This document shows positions 1 through 12,729 of a stretch of 64,000 nucleotides of DNA, in pieces. This DNA comes from Heterobilharzia americana (taxonomy: Eukaryota > Platyhelminthes > Trematoda > Strigeidida > Schistosomatidae): the NCBI GenBank assembly GCA_944470555.2, contig OX104128.1:43321920-43385919 (forward strand), in the 5' to 3' direction. Positions within the stretch are counted from its first letter, which is position 1; every line of letters begins with the position of its first letter. Position numbers and translations under genes: made by a program. The notes beneath the pieces are model-generated. The model did not search any database. It was not told the DNA's origin and worked only from the letters and a program-made list of their open reading frames with translations.

Positions 1-294
1 ACAGAACACTATATTCAAACGAGATGATCACTGCATCCAAGCGATATTAATAAAAGTACTATTAAAGGCAATAATGTTGAAGAGTCGGCTGGTTTCGGAT
101 TAGCTTCCGATATAGAATGGAGGATGTACAGAAAATCAAACATACGTTTAGTGGTGATGGTTCATTTGACTAATATAAAAATCTGCTATTCGAGCTAAGG
201 GTCCGAGCAGTGGAAATATGATGAATGTTTGCATAACGAAAAGTTCATTAATATCAAACTTGACATTTTTTCTTCATTTTGTTATCTACTCCAG

Positions 295-534
295 AAACTG
301 CTAGCTGAAAATGTTTTAAAACTGCAGGAGTATATAGTACGTTTAGAAGAAATAGTTAAATGATTAAAAAAAATTGAAATCGAAGAAACTGATGCTCAAG
401 GTTTAAGCAAACCACCACCAGACGTGTACATTTGGTTGAAGTTTGAGTACTTGTCAAGATATTGCGTGGAAAGTAATTCCATCAACCTCCATTTCGATCC
501 TTATGTATCTGGACGAAGTATACAACAGAAATAA
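295..534 (+). pseudogene. Possible coiled-coil exon or pseudo-exon, unrecognised protein
   Basis: A single frame runs from 295 to a TAA at 532-534, broken only by one TGA at 361-363. It starts right after a good splice-acceptor context: a pyrimidine-rich stretch ending in CCAG at 291-294. The first 22 codons are Leu/Glu/Lys-rich (LAENVLKLQEYIVRLEEIVK), as in a coiled coil. After the TGA the reading stays protein-like, with an acidic stretch (IEIEETDAQGLSKPPPDVY) and a Trp/Phe/Tyr-rich part. I do not recognise the protein. It could be the terminal exon of a gene entering from the left, which would then end at the TGA; an exon carrying one sequence error; or an old pseudogene. No convincing splice donor or preceding exon was seen. 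Confidence 0.3.
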
Positions 535-2600
535 GTGTGTGGATATATATCATTGACAGGTGTTCAAACGAACAGTTTAAAGACTAGACATTCAATCGTA
601 ATCATCTCTTATTATTTTCTAGGAAGAAGCACCAGTGGTTCACACCCTTTAGAGTTTTTTCTTGCGCACAAAATAAGATAAACAATTTAATACCTTTTAC
701 TGTGACTATGGAATAATAGACGCCTAAAGCCTAAGTTTAGTGATCACATGACACAATAGGTATTTAAAAATGAAGTGTTTGTAAAACAAGATGTATTTCA
801 CAAAGGCATTGTGTTAATTTGGAATATATATACTTTCATCGTTATACGTTGCTTATACCTAATTAGTAAAAGTGAAAACATCTGTTTAGTTACCTTCTTC
901 CATTTAATTCTACTTCCAAGTATTGATGCCTAGTAAATGTATAACTGACGACGCTGACTTTATTCCCTTAAATCTCTATTTGATTATCATCTTGTCAGTC
1001 AAACATACTCCATAAGCCTATTCACATAGATCAAAAGAGATTGATTGTGGTTGCATCGCTTGAAACATCAACTGACAGTTGATTATTTGAACTCTTACTT
1101 CATGCTTTCACCTTTAGTAACTACACTGTGGTACATAAAACGCAATACATATATATTTAACTGAAAATAAAGCCGGAAACAAAACGTAAAAAATCTTGAT
1201 ACAGGATATTTTCCTCGAACCTTATAGGATATTCTTGAGAAAAACAACACTAGAATTCTGAAATACTTCTCAGTTAACTCGAAGGTCAATATCTTACCTT
1301 AATGCAGAATTCCTCTCACAGTTAACATGTGAACAGCAAGACAAACAATAGGATAGTAGCTACGGGATTCATGAGTTAACACTAGGTCACCCTCCTATTT
1401 CCCAGAGTTATGATGAAATAAAGGATAGGTACACAGTAGATGAATAAATTAACCAAGTTAGGCACCTAATTGTAATGACGTCACCATTTCATTGGGTTAG
1501 TAATTTAATAAACTCTTTAACACTATACAGTATGCTTAATAGGTTCTTATTACTTCACGTATCTAAATTTGAAATGCCAACAAGAATAGAGCAATTTTAG
1601 ATAGGCAAATGAGAAATTTACTTCTTAAGAAATGAAACATAACTTACTGCATGAATTCTATCAAAAGGTATACACATCTTAACAACTTGTAAGCCTTCGT
1701 AGATCCTTTTATCTATATCTGCTTGTTACCAAGTAACACTAAATTGTACGATAGGTATGCTTTTTCTTTTCATGTATAAGAAAGCCATAAATGAATTAGA
1801 ACCCTTCATTTATCCTATTTTCCAGTCTATGAACCAGAGAGTGCATAAGTTTCTTTTGACCTTTATCCGCCTATCGAATATTGTACTTTCATTTCCGCAA
1901 AAACGTGTATTTAACAAGACTGTAGTATTCAATCTCATAGTTGAATGACTAAACAAATTTCTCAGTGACCTTTTTTAGGTACTTTGTACGTTAGCAATCA
2001 CTAGGTCGTTTGTTATATATAGGCAAGTATTTCATTGACTGGAATCGCAACTAATTCTTTCCAGTCCTAAAGGTTTTGCATTTCAATCGTGTTTAAAATG
2101 AATAAAAGAGATACAAAATAATGAATGGTCTTTGATTATTAGTCAGTTTTGATTATACCAGTAAAAGCATTGTTATCATTCTAACCAGATTTTCACTTTT
2201 CAAAACAGTTGAATTTTTAAGCCAATCTAATGACTGGTTGCTCACTTTTCAATGATCTTTAAAATCAGGGTGGAGAGTTCCTTAAAGCGAACAAAATGTA
2301 CGCTACAACACTCAGAAGATACTAATATATATTCATTCAAGATAATGAATCTGTTGAAATGATTCTTACTCCATAGTTAAAAGCTTTCTTGCTTATTAAA
2401 ATAAAAATAATGCAACTCCAACATCTGAAAAAGTTGATAGCTAGAATCGTTGAACAGTCCTAAAAAGAGACAGGTGATAAACGGGATTATAGATTTTAAG
2501 TAAATCACGAAGATAACCTTGAGAAATCAAGATGCGAATAATCAACAGAGTAACTATATGGAATTAAAAATGGTAATTATAATAATGTGAAACAGGTTAT
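535..2600. other. AT-rich stretch without recognisable genes
   Basis: Only short open frames of 64 codons or fewer on either strand, none with a recognisable motif. I see no element termini, repeats or exon-like stretch here. Confidence 0.5.
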
Positions 2601-2610
2601 TCCTCAGCAA

Positions 2611-2665
2611 CAGTAATAAGTATAGTAATAAGTAAATAAGTAAGTAAGTAATAAGTAAAGTAAGT
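2611..2665. repeat. AAGT/TAAG-rich simple repeat
   Basis: An imperfect tandem of units related to AAGT (AATAAGTA, AAGTAAGT). Low-complexity DNA that mimics GTAAGT splice donors, so donors inside it should not be believed. Confidence 0.7.
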
Positions 2666-2788
2666 GGAGAATTATTTTCTCAAGTGGTCAGTCATAAGTA
2701 ATAAACAGTTACGTAGGAAAAATGAAGCAAATGAATATTGATAGGACAAGAGGAGGAAGAGGTGTGTAAAGTAATACTAAAAGTTACA

Positions 2789-3336
2789 TTATGTCGAAGG
2801 TTGCGGTAATCCAAGTGGTTGAACAAATTTCTTTAGATGAATACAGCGGTTAGACATGTAAAGCTGGATTGCAATGGTCTTTGCTCTGTGAAGCAAACAA
2901 ATGAGTAATCCTATTGGTAAATTAACTGGTATACGATGTGTATTCTTAAATGCTTTGCTAATATCCAATTGATGTCCAGTGTCAACTAAGTGTCCAAGTG
3001 TGGAGCTCTTTATTGTTCTAAACTGCCCTTTATTCAAATATGATAAGTGGTGCTCAGAAATATGACGGTGAACCCACCTAATTGTATGTCCGATGTAAAT
3101 AGCTCCATAGGAAAGTCGAACTGATAACTGTACATGGAAGTGGCAGAATCAGTCATTCTGTATTTATTTCTTGCACTTAAAATCGAGTGGTTGTACAGGA
3201 TGGCATAAAATTTAGCGGTTGAAAACGCTCTTTGTAGGGCTCTTTGTATACGTTGTGTGATCACTACGCTAACAGTGTCAACCCTATCATTCAGTATGTA
3301 ATTAATCAGGTAAAAAATTGTATAATACCTCATCAA
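2789..3336 (-). mobile_element. Penelope-like element, C-terminal GIY-YIG endonuclease fragment
   Basis: Read on the minus strand from 3336 down to 2789 this is the degraded C-terminus of a Penelope-like retroelement. The first frame (3336-3034) holds the pre-endonuclease linker with the signature ILSARNKYRMTDSATSMY. A frameshift near 3100 leads into a second frame (to 2789) with YIGHTIRWVHRHISEHH, the remains of the GIY-YIG helix, then a conserved tail (GHLVDTGHQLDISKAF) and a C-terminal piece ending near QPLGLPQPST. In the family the GIY-YIG domain nicks target DNA. No reverse transcriptase is visible upstream (at higher coordinates), so the copy is 5'-truncated. The stretch just before the YIG motif is degraded, so no activity is expected. 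Confidence 0.75.
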
Positions 3337-3339
3337 ACA

Positions 3340-6196
3340 TAGTTAAAAGTGATAGACACTAAACTTTAACAGGTTATTTATCATTAACAGACTGAATGGA
3401 AGAACTCATTGTAAATATAACTTAAAATTTAGTGGATTCATTTTCCAGCATAAAAACCTTTTTCGATAGAATTGAAGGATGGACTAAATGTACAGCACAG
3501 AATAAACTAAATTTTCTAATTACACTTTAATTCAGTAATTTTCACACAAATTTGAGTAAATTTCAGGATTTAAAATTGTAAATCTAATAATAGATGAGTT
3601 TATAGTAACAACACATTTTCTCTCCTTATTTATTAAACTTTGCTTTAAATGAATCATGCCAATTCTCTTCAAATAATAAATATCTAGATGATCCTTATTT
3701 GTATTGGAAATACTTGGTTCGTTTAAACGATACCTAAACAAAAAAAGAAAAGAATTGGAAAAATAAAGAAGTATATAGTCTCTCGATTTCTGATAGGATT
3801 TTCTGTTCACAGTATTTAAACTGTACAATGGGGTATCACAGTCAATCTTCTATATATTAGTTTGTGATTTGGAGATTCGAAAATCAACAATCCTTCTTGG
3901 AGTTTCGAAAAAGCTCATCATTACAGGCGGTCAAGTAACTACTGACTCTTTTTCTGAATTGTTTGAATGACTCTGATTCTTTAATTTTATTCCCAGCTAC
4001 TGAATGTTAACCAAAAATATGAGAACTTTCAGGAGAAAATGTTAACAAAATTCAACAATATCTAGTGCAAAATGCTTTTGTTTTTTTGAAATAAGTCATG
4101 CATGAATAGTGAATACATTATCTGCTTGAATTAAATAAAAGTGAAAAAATTAAACCGGTCAACTATTGACTTAAAAATCAAGTATGTAAGATGAGAAATA
4201 CATTTTTCAACTGTATACAGGGTCACATTATCCAGCTTGCACTACAAAAATCAAGCCTCTTGAACGGAAAGTTGAATACTAAGGTGGTCAAATAGGTCAA
4301 GAATTTCTCATTTTCTCATCCCTCTTACAGTACTCGAAAACTGCTTTGATTCTTAATTCACAACAGACCACTCTGAATGGATGGCTTAAAATGGTAGCTG
4401 ATCATCCTGCATTTGTTGTGTAACTGTTATTATGGCATCGAGGAAACAACGGTGACTCGAAATAGTTTTGCCATATTTTTACCTTCTATCCTGTGTAGTG
4501 TAGAAGCAATTCCAAAGCTTAGCTTCATGTTTTCAGCAATTACTTTTTATAACTGACACAGTAGGACTTAAGTGCTATGGTTAGTATTTTGTTTTAAAAG
4601 GCATATAGTACCACTAGTATTTAGTGGATGGCATTTTGGGAACAGTTTACTGCTTGTACTAGTTACAAAACACCCCGCAATTAGTGAGAATAAAGTTTGT
4701 ATTCCTACAGCTTTTCAGTTAAGGATTTTGTTAGCAGCAGAATTTCTCATTGATCCACAAGTTGTGATAAATTTTTCCATCCACTTTTGTTCAGCTTTAA
4801 TTTGTTAAACGAAGGTTCAGCGATGCATCTCTTCCTTTCATCTAAATATAACACTGTTTTAAATTCTAACGTTTCACTTTAATCTTTTATTACTAATCAG
4901 TGTATATATTTCGACGGTTAACTATTGCTTCAGATTACTCTTTTTAATCCAGTTAAGTTCTTATGACTTGATAATCTAAATGATAACAATCAGCCATATT
5001 GATTTATTAACTTGACCTCATAAGTTTAATGCGTTATATTTGGTAGGGTGAGCTATTTTGTCAAATTAGTCAAACATTATCCTTAAGCTAACACAGTCTC
5101 TAAGTGAACATGTAGGTTGGAGTATTACATCTTTATCCTAACCTAACTTTGAATATATGACTGAGAGTTTCTAGTTTGTCTTCTTTATGCAACATAACCA
5201 TAAAGGCTTGTAGCTACTACCAACAGTTATCTTAATTGCTTTTTCTCAGTGACTGTTAAAAGATAATGAGATTTCGATCGAAATTAGGCAAATGTTGAGT
5301 AGTCTGCCTGCACATCTTAAGTATGCAATTTATAATCTGATTTTTAATATTTCCAAATCTTAGTACGTCAAAATGAAGCTTGAAGGCCGAAAAATTATAA
5401 ATTACTTTTAGTCTTGTCACATTTTCAAAGGAGTGAATATTGTCTACAAACTAAATATGCAATCTAATGAGGGTAATCAGCTGACTGCGTCTTGTATATA
5501 TAAGAGGAGTTTTACCACTTTACAGTGATTCTGCTTGGTGCTGAATTTTGTATAATGAACATGAAGGATTTGGTATTTTAGTTACTCTAAAAAACACTTA
5601 AATATAAAAAATGGTCTTTTCCATCAGTTGAGATTTTATCTCAACCTAATAGATTTTCGCTTACATGAGTCATACAAAATCAGTCAGACAGCATTACGAA
5701 AGATACTTAAGTATGAAGTAAGTAACAGTCTTGTCATATACTCTTTTTGTTTCCATTATACCATCTGCGTTATTATACATTACGTGTTGGATAACTGAAC
5801 GGTAATTTGAAACAAGTAGACAATAATTGATCAAGTAAAATTCCACAAGCCATATTACTACATTTTCACTGTATATTCTTGTCACAAGTAACAGTAACAT
5901 TGTGAGGAAAATGTTGATAGTTAAATGCTAAAGTGAAAGAAAGAGTAGCAGAATTCAGTGAAACAGTAAAATGCTTTCTGTATGTGAAGCTGACATTTTA
6001 AGTAACGAATAGCCAGTGCCCTTCAAATTACAAATTACTGGATTTACGTTTAATTCATATCAGATGACTTGATATTATCAGGTTAATATAGCAAGGTTTT
6101 GAGATTACCCATGTAACTAAAGCCAATGTCGTACTTCAGAACCGAACCACTCACCTACAACTTTTCATACTTTCAAATGTGAACTGGTTAGAGGTC
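3340..6196. other. AT-rich stretch without recognisable genes
   Basis: Open frames of up to 98 codons occur (for example 3532-3828, minus), but their composition is simply that of AT-rich DNA and no family motif can be read. No repeat termini were seen before the LTR at 6197. Confidence 0.45.
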
Positions 6197-6540
6197 TGTA
6201 GGATCTGTCCTGGTGCGAACTTGACAGATGCAAAGACCAATCACTAATTATTCGAACTTGTTATATACCCACGAATATGAGACCAAGGAAGAAAACGATA
6301 GCGTAGTCGGATGGAATAGCATATTTGGGTGGTTGTACCAACATACCGATGCGTTCCAACTAACTGGCTAGAGAGTCGAATACGAGCAGTGCAATGTAAC
6401 ATGACAGCGTGCCAAATGGCGAGGATGCTTGACCGAGTGCCTTCAGCTTAGCCAGTCCAGATAGACTGTCAAGGTCAGCATAAGTGTCGAATGTCGTCAA
6501 ACCCTAGGCTATTGATTTTGGGGAAGTGTGTGACGCTACA
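6197..6540 (-). mobile_element. Solo gypsy-type LTR, copy A (344 bp)
   Basis: One of four copies of a 344-bp unit in this window. It has perfect 5-bp terminal inverted repeats TGTAG...CTACA, which include the TG...CA ends expected of an LTR. Orientation is inferred from copy C at 41607, where a polypurine tract precedes the TGTAGCG end, so here the sense strand is minus. Flanks are GGTC on the left and AGTC on the right, a possible 4-bp target duplication with one mismatch. No internal gypsy sequence adjoins it, which makes it a solo LTR. It differs from the other copies at more positions than they differ from each other, so it looks oldest. Confidence 0.75.
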
Positions 6541-7682
6541 AGTCATAAACATCCGTTTTGATGTAACCTTGCATAAACCAACGACAAAATTTGAAACCTT
6601 TGGATTTTTGGAGTGTACTTATCAGTTCCTAATTAAAAGAAGTCATTCATCATTCATCGTGTCAAAGATTTCAATAAGGAATCAGCAACGGCAGTCTTTT
6701 TCAAATATAGCGTTCTGTTGTAGGTAACAAAAGACGATTGGTCCTAAAAATAGTCGTCGTAAAGTTGAGCACCGTGAATTGTTATATAAAATAGGTCGGC
6801 CGTTAAGATGAATCCTCACCAATGGCATTGGATAATTATAGCACAATATCGCGAGCGGATAGAATTCGAAAAAATAAACCGATTGGATTTAAACCCATTA
6901 GCTGCGTAACAAAGTGCTAACCAACAGGTTCAATGATCTTTAATTTGATCCTACACTAAGTGATTAAACATTGCTATTCAGTCCCAAGCTATGAAGAAAC
7001 AGCTATCCACTGCTTTCTAGTTTTAAGCGATACTCTAGCTAATATAGACGTAGGATGAAAAACTTTGTAAATATGCCTCATTTTAACAACAGTCTAACCA
7101 AGAATGATGATACATGTCATATTATATTGACCTGGTTAGGAAGTAAATTTTGTCGAACAGGTCTGCAATGCACTCAACAACTATGAAAATTAGGTACAGC
7201 ACTTCCTCCTGACTGCTTTCAACCACCTGACAAAGTAACTAAATATTTAAAAGTGTGTAAATTTATAGGTTCCAATCCAAACGACTATTCAATTAAACTC
7301 TACTATCTTTAAATACATAAATTCTGGATTATAGGTGGCTTTATGACAGCACTTACTTGCTTTATCTGTTCTAAAACTGATTGCAAGAGGTTTTGAATAG
7401 TTAAATATAACTTTTTTGGTTATGCCAACATATGCGTACACATGTGAGCAACTGCTTTTCAGAGATGAGATTGATAACATTGGAGGTGTCACTAATACAG
7501 GAAAACCGCTTGAATTTTATCTCACATACGGTTAATGAAGTTGAATATCACATAGATGAAATGTCGGCTTCCGTCAATACAAAGTTCCGTAATAAAGTTC
7601 TTCAAGAACTCCAAAATCTTTAGTTTGAATATCCTAATCTATTTTATAAAGTACTGCATATCATCCGACTGTCGCTATTTCT
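6541..7682. other. Stretch without recognisable genes, possibly decayed Penelope-like sequence
   Basis: No motif can be read with confidence. The open frame 7432-7623 lies just upstream of the GIY-YIG fragment and in its frame, so it may be remnant element sequence, but I cannot recognise it. Confidence 0.3.
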
Positions 7683-7683
7683 T

Positions 7684-8170
7684 TGTAGGTTGATGAATCC
7701 TACAAAGCAGAATAACTTAGTTTACCAAATCCCTTGCAACGATTGTGAGGTCAAATGCATAAGTCAAGGTAGTCGACCAGGATCAATTAGGTTGTCGGAA
7801 CACAAGAACTTAACTAGGCCAAAACTGGTAGATCTTAGTAAGGTGAGGAATTTAGAAAAAAGCTCAGCCATAGCTGTGCATGCGATTACACACAACCACA
7901 CAACAGGATGAGACGAGGTGAAAATCCTTAGAACTAACATAACAAGGTGGAGGGAGAGACTGATAAATGAATCTTTCTTTATCGAATCAACACCTAATAC
8001 ATGCAATAGGAATGACTCAAGACCTCTTTCGGATATATGGAACCTCTTCCTACACATATCACAAAAGGAGGTAAGGAAATCAGGACTGTGTAAAGGACAA
8101 CTCAAAGTTGTATAGTTATCTTGATGTGACTGCACAATAAATTCTACGAAACGTAATCCAGTAAACAATA
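7684..8170 (+). mobile_element. Penelope-like element, second GIY-YIG endonuclease fragment
   Basis: Two open stretches in one frame (7690-7911 and 7918-8115) are interrupted by a single TGA at 7909-7911, where the family usually has Trp (TTG-stop-DEVKIL). Readable family features are NLVYQIPCNDCE (the Y-x-I-PC-x-C core), a decayed ISQGSRPGSIRLSEHK where YIGQT would stand, an AIAVHAITHNHTTG helix, and ERLINESFFIESTPNTCNRN, which holds the catalytic-region Glu and the NR of the tail. It ends shortly after 8115. The copy is 5'-truncated and dead. It belongs to a different lineage from the fragment at 2789-3336. A splice-acceptor-like TTTCTTTGTAG precedes it (ends 7688); some Penelope-like elements do keep introns. 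Confidence 0.75.
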
Positions 8171-11100
8171 CTGTTACACTGATTGATCAATTTAATAAAT
8201 CAATAAAAATGAAATTATTTTCAGCCACAGTATATAAGTTTTACTATTATATTTAATATCGCTGTTCCTCACTTTGAAATAACCTCTAAAATTCTACTGA
8301 AGTTCTTGTGCTGCATGTCAGTGAAAGTAATTTTGTAACGTGTGCTTTTACTTAGATTTTCGTAAGCATTTTTGTATTCATTCTGATACTAAAAATAATG
8401 AAAGTCAGATTTCGAAGTTATGACTTCATTCGTTACCGTAGCTTATCTGTCGGTAAGCATAATGGTGTCAATTTCGCCCCTAAAGAACTTATGATAGCGA
8501 ACATTACCGATTCGACAAAAGTGAAAGGAAACAGCTGTTTAGGATACTTTGTTATTCTATTGTTTATTCAATTAATATCCACATGAAATAAAATTAACGG
8601 TCAAGTTTTTAAAATGCAACATTTGTTAGTCATTTTTTATTGACTTTACTTTGTTAACTTAAAACTAAAAATATCAAAAGAAATTAGACTGAAATCACAA
8701 CTTTATTCAACTTTTGTGCAGTGATTAACTGAATCACACCTTATGCATTGTGCGTGATCTGTGTGCAGTCACAAACTGGTTCACATTCAGAAAACTGTTC
8801 ATTATACCTTGATAGTCATAACAACACCTTGATTGAGTCATGTGCTCATAAGTTTCGGTGTCAATATAATTTGTAGAAAGTGTTAGTCCACTTTTACGAA
8901 ACCGGCAAAGATTTTACCTTGTTGCCATTTCATGAATCAAGCGTATTTGTGAGCCTATGCTATTTACTGCCTTATTCACATCTAACTCAGAGCCCCTTTA
9001 AAAGATCGTCAGGAATGGTACAAAAGTTCATAGATTTGCTGTTAAAAAGAAGACTGAATTCTTTCCTGGGGCAAAATCTCTAAGCTGTACCATTCAACGC
9101 AAGGCAATAAACATGTTTTACCGTATTATTTTCTCGTTTGGTGATATTTCTGTGTACATATTCAGATAAACAGAAGGTGTTTGCGCCCATTATGCCGACT
9201 ATTTTTCAGGTTATTGATCAATAAGTGAAATCATCCTTGTGAGAAGATAAGTACTGGTTTCTCATCATAATCTTTAGCCAAATAATTGCCAGTAAATATT
9301 CAGTAAATGCTGAACTTCATAATTAAAGACAGTTTTATTTGCTTTTCATAATTATTGAATTATATAGTTTCGGTTGAAAATAAATTTTTTCTGGTTATGA
9401 AAAAGGTTCATTTTTTGAGTGGTTTGTAGCTGACTAATAACACTAATTACATAACTTGTCTCGAATTTCTGTTTGTTCTGTGAAACTCATTTATGAAATA
9501 AAGTAGTAAAGGAGAAGCCTTAATTGGTATTCATAGTGTCATCTGTGATGCGAACACCATTCAGGTAAACAGAATGGCTTCCTGACATATACTTAAATGA
9601 AGCTATCACAGGTGTGTGCTCCAATAAATAATCTCGTAATCTTCGGTTTCATTATTATTTGACTGTTCATATAACAAACGTCAAAAACTCTCTTCAAATT
9701 GTTTAACTCGTTTATTTGATCAGTTGTGGTGATGTACTTTACTCTAACTTGTCTATCTCATTTACTTTTGAACTGACTCTAATGAATGAATGCTTGTATC
9801 TTTACCGATTCTGATCCTTTTAATTCATAAGGTACCGACGAAAAGCCTGTATTCCATCAGTGAACCAAACGACTTGACTTCAGATTTCTATTCTTTCATA
9901 TTATGAAATATTCTTTAAATTTCTAATGAATGTTAGTAACAACTACGATTCTTGTCATCTACATACATTAACTCTCTACTTTTCTAGCTGTAAGAAAGTA
10001 AAAAATTCCTACTGATAAGGATTTTGATAGTACTGAAGTGACACTCAGTGACGCAAAGCCAAGGTTAAACCGCATAACTATGTTTCATGCTGAAATAAAG
10101 ACAGACTTTTGTCGGTGTTACTCCTTGCTCATAAAACTCCAGTAAATTCATGTTTTCATGAGATGCATACATAAAAACTTGGCAGCTACATCATTTACTA
10201 TATGCTGATTAGTTTTTGTTCATAGTGTAGTTGAAAGAATGGACAGTAGTGACCTTAGTAACGCGGCATATGTTCGAAACTCCGTGAGAACAACGACTTC
10301 TCTAAGGTAACATATATGTGTTACTAAATATGTAACCTAGGTGAAACACTTCCTGTTTATTGTAATTAATAATCCGTCGGTTTTTAACCTGCTTGTTGGA
10401 AAGAAATCGCACCAGTAAGCAATAACAGCCGTTGAAAAGTGAATATCAGATATGCTACGAGTGTTAACTCCTGACTTCTTAGTTAAATTGTTTAACTATA
10501 GGAAAACTTCTTCAGACATAAATTCTAATGCAGTTTGTCCAACTATATTGGTTAGTTAGCACTTTATGATGTATGCATTACATGCTTCTAAAGACTTTTG
10601 TGTGCTATTTTCACACTTCATTTTACATTCTGTTTGAAGATCTGCTTGTGCTCAGATTTCGTTTAGCGTATTTTTCTTAGCTCAAATCATTTCAGTATAA
10701 ATATTCATCTTAATAGGGTTAAAGGTAGTTCCGCCATTTTAAATCATCAACACTTAGACTCCTTCCAATTTTTTACCTCCTGAATCCATCAATAAGTAAA
10801 CAAAAAAATCATTACAAACACCAAAGAAGTTTCATATAATGATTTTAAACGACTTGGAAAATTCGCAGTGTATCCATTTAGACAAAAGACGGTGACATTT
10901 TATTTATTCCTATCATTCCTTGTTTCCAAGTGTATGCCTCCTCGAAAAAATAATTCTGCCTTTTGTATACGTAATACTGTAAAATAATCAGTACCTGAGA
11001 GAGAGCATAGTTTGAGAAATTGGTATTTACTAGTGTTAAAACAAACACTGCTTCGATTAGCAGAGAATCTCCCAATATGTTTGCAGCAGCATTTCATTCT

Positions 11101-11370
11101 CTTGGTATCAGGTTTGATAGTTTTAGAAAATAGCTGTTCACATATTATCATCAGGCCAAAGTGTAGGAAGCAAATCACAACCATCAGTCTTGAATATCAA
11201 CAGCCTTTTCAACTTATTCTTCTACATAATGCTGACTGCCTAATTTCAGCATTACTCACTATTTTTTTACATGTAACAAGGACGTTTTACCTGATGCATC
11301 CATGGTCAAAGACTGCTCAGTAATCAATTGTTCAGTCACTATCTGAATCTAAGATCCTATGCGGACATCT
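8171..11370. other. AT-rich stretch without recognisable genes
   Basis: Only short frames. A weak tRNA-like B box (GTTCGAAACTCC, about 10272-10283) downstream of an A-box-like TAGTGACCTTAGTAACG may be a very old SINE, but it is too decayed to assign. Open frames of up to 103 codons around 10.9-11.3 kb overlap on both strands and carry no motif. Confidence 0.4.
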
Positions 11371-11374
11371 TGAT

Positions 11375-11520
11375 AATATCACTATTTTACTCTGAAGTGA
11401 CTGATGCTCGCTTCAAGTCTAAGTGGGAACGACACCACTCATTGTGAACCAGGTACATCCAGCTGACGAGTCCTGTGTAGGACAAAACAAGCACTGCTAA
11501 CCACTATCCATCACTAATAT
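11375..11520 (+). mobile_element. Sm-alpha-like SINE relic with an inactive hammerhead ribozyme core
   Basis: A Pol III B-box-like TCGCTTCAAGTCTAAG is followed by the body motif GTGGGAACGACACCACTC and then by a hammerhead core: CTGACGAG at 11463-11470, a short stem II (TCC..GGA) and CAAAAC at 11483-11488. The invariant GAAA is AAAA here (first core G, G12, changed to A). The stretch carrying the cleavage site and the return strand is deleted before CACTGCTAACCACTATCC, the family tail. Hammerhead-bearing Sm-alpha repeats are established in schistosomes; the assignment rests on recalled motifs, not alignment. It cannot self-cleave as read. Confidence 0.65.
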
Positions 11521-12554
11521 AAACTAGTTTTTGTTGTTTGACTTTACTGACTGAAAAGCATGGAACATACTTTGATGCGGATATGAAAAACCGGAAGCCA
11601 TGATCACTACCGAAAATTCAAATCTCAGAAATACTTAGCTTATATAGAACAAAGAAAGGCTGTCAATAAAATGGACTCATTATCTGGTAGTCAGGAGGTT
11701 TCAGAAAGTTCACAAAATATGCAGTTGTGAAAGTAACTTCAAAATATGTTTTTATATGCCTTGTCTTACTAAAAAGCTTTAAGCAACAAGTATTTAGAAA
11801 GTAATACGTATACACAAAGTGCTTATATATAAGGTATTTTTAAAGAAAGAAATGAAAAATGGCTTTTCATAGCCCACAGAAATATTTATTAGCGTAAAAA
11901 CCTGTGATTGTAGTGACTATTTTTAACATGTTTGCTTAAATTTAGCTTGTCACTTTTCTGCTTAGCAAAAAACGTTTTCGAAAGGAGCTGCAAAGATACT
12001 GGAGTACTCATGTAACTTTATCTTAACCACTACTGTCTTTGCTTTGTGAAATACTGTCAAAAATAAATGATGCATTGTATACCCTCTTTCCTTTACATTA
12101 TTAAAAACTTAGGCCAAAGGCAACATACTTTTTCGTTTCAGATATTGTGATGTTTCTGTCAGTATGATGGATATTACTGTCTTGATAGTTATTAGTAAAC
12201 CTTAGAATGTGCTTTTCAGCCTACTAAAGAGCCATCAGCTGCCTATCAAAATGCTTTTGTACTGTATTGATACAATAAATGCTAAATTTCAGATAATGAT
12301 ATCTCTTATATGACTAGTATAAACATTTCAAAGACAATTTATAATATGCGTCTGTAACTTGCTTCTCAAACATACTAACCATTATGGATGTAATCTAAGC
12401 ATTCAGTACTTGTCAACCAGACATATTCATGCTAATTAATGAATACCTAAGTAAATTAATCTAAGCTTTATGTAAATAAGCTGACTGTTATACATTTACT
12501 TCTGATTAGTAATTCTTTTTTGGCATAAATATGTATTCTAGTATTATTGCTAGT

Positions 12555-12725
12555 ATTATACTGTGGCTGATTGGACCGAATTGATCGGTCTCTATTGGCA
12601 TATGGACTCCTGTGAGGATACCTCGAATCCAGGTGGGAACAACACAACTCAGTGGGAGGAAGATACATTCAGATGACAAGTCCAGTTGGATTCCAGTGCT
12701 AGCCACTAGCAATCATTACCATAAG
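12555..12725 (+). mobile_element. Second Sm-alpha-like SINE relic, hammerhead core mostly deleted
   Basis: Shares the body with the copy at 11375: ACCTCGAATCCAGGTGGGAAC (degenerate B box and body), then ACTCAGTGGGAGGAAGATAC, then a hammerhead 5' core reduced to ATGACAAG (12673-12680). Stem II and the GAAA side are missing. The tail TGGATTCCAGTGCTAGCC follows directly. It is complementary to the first copy in what it has lost, so the family unit can be inferred from the two. Inactive. Confidence 0.65.
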
Positions 12726-12729
12726 TATG

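Noticed and set aside
2611..2665. Several GTAAGT donors in a row
   Set aside because: They are part of an AAGT simple repeat.
7764..8168. 134-codon minus-strand frame
   Set aside because: Antisense shadow of the GIY-YIG fragment, which carries recognisable family motifs on the plus strand.
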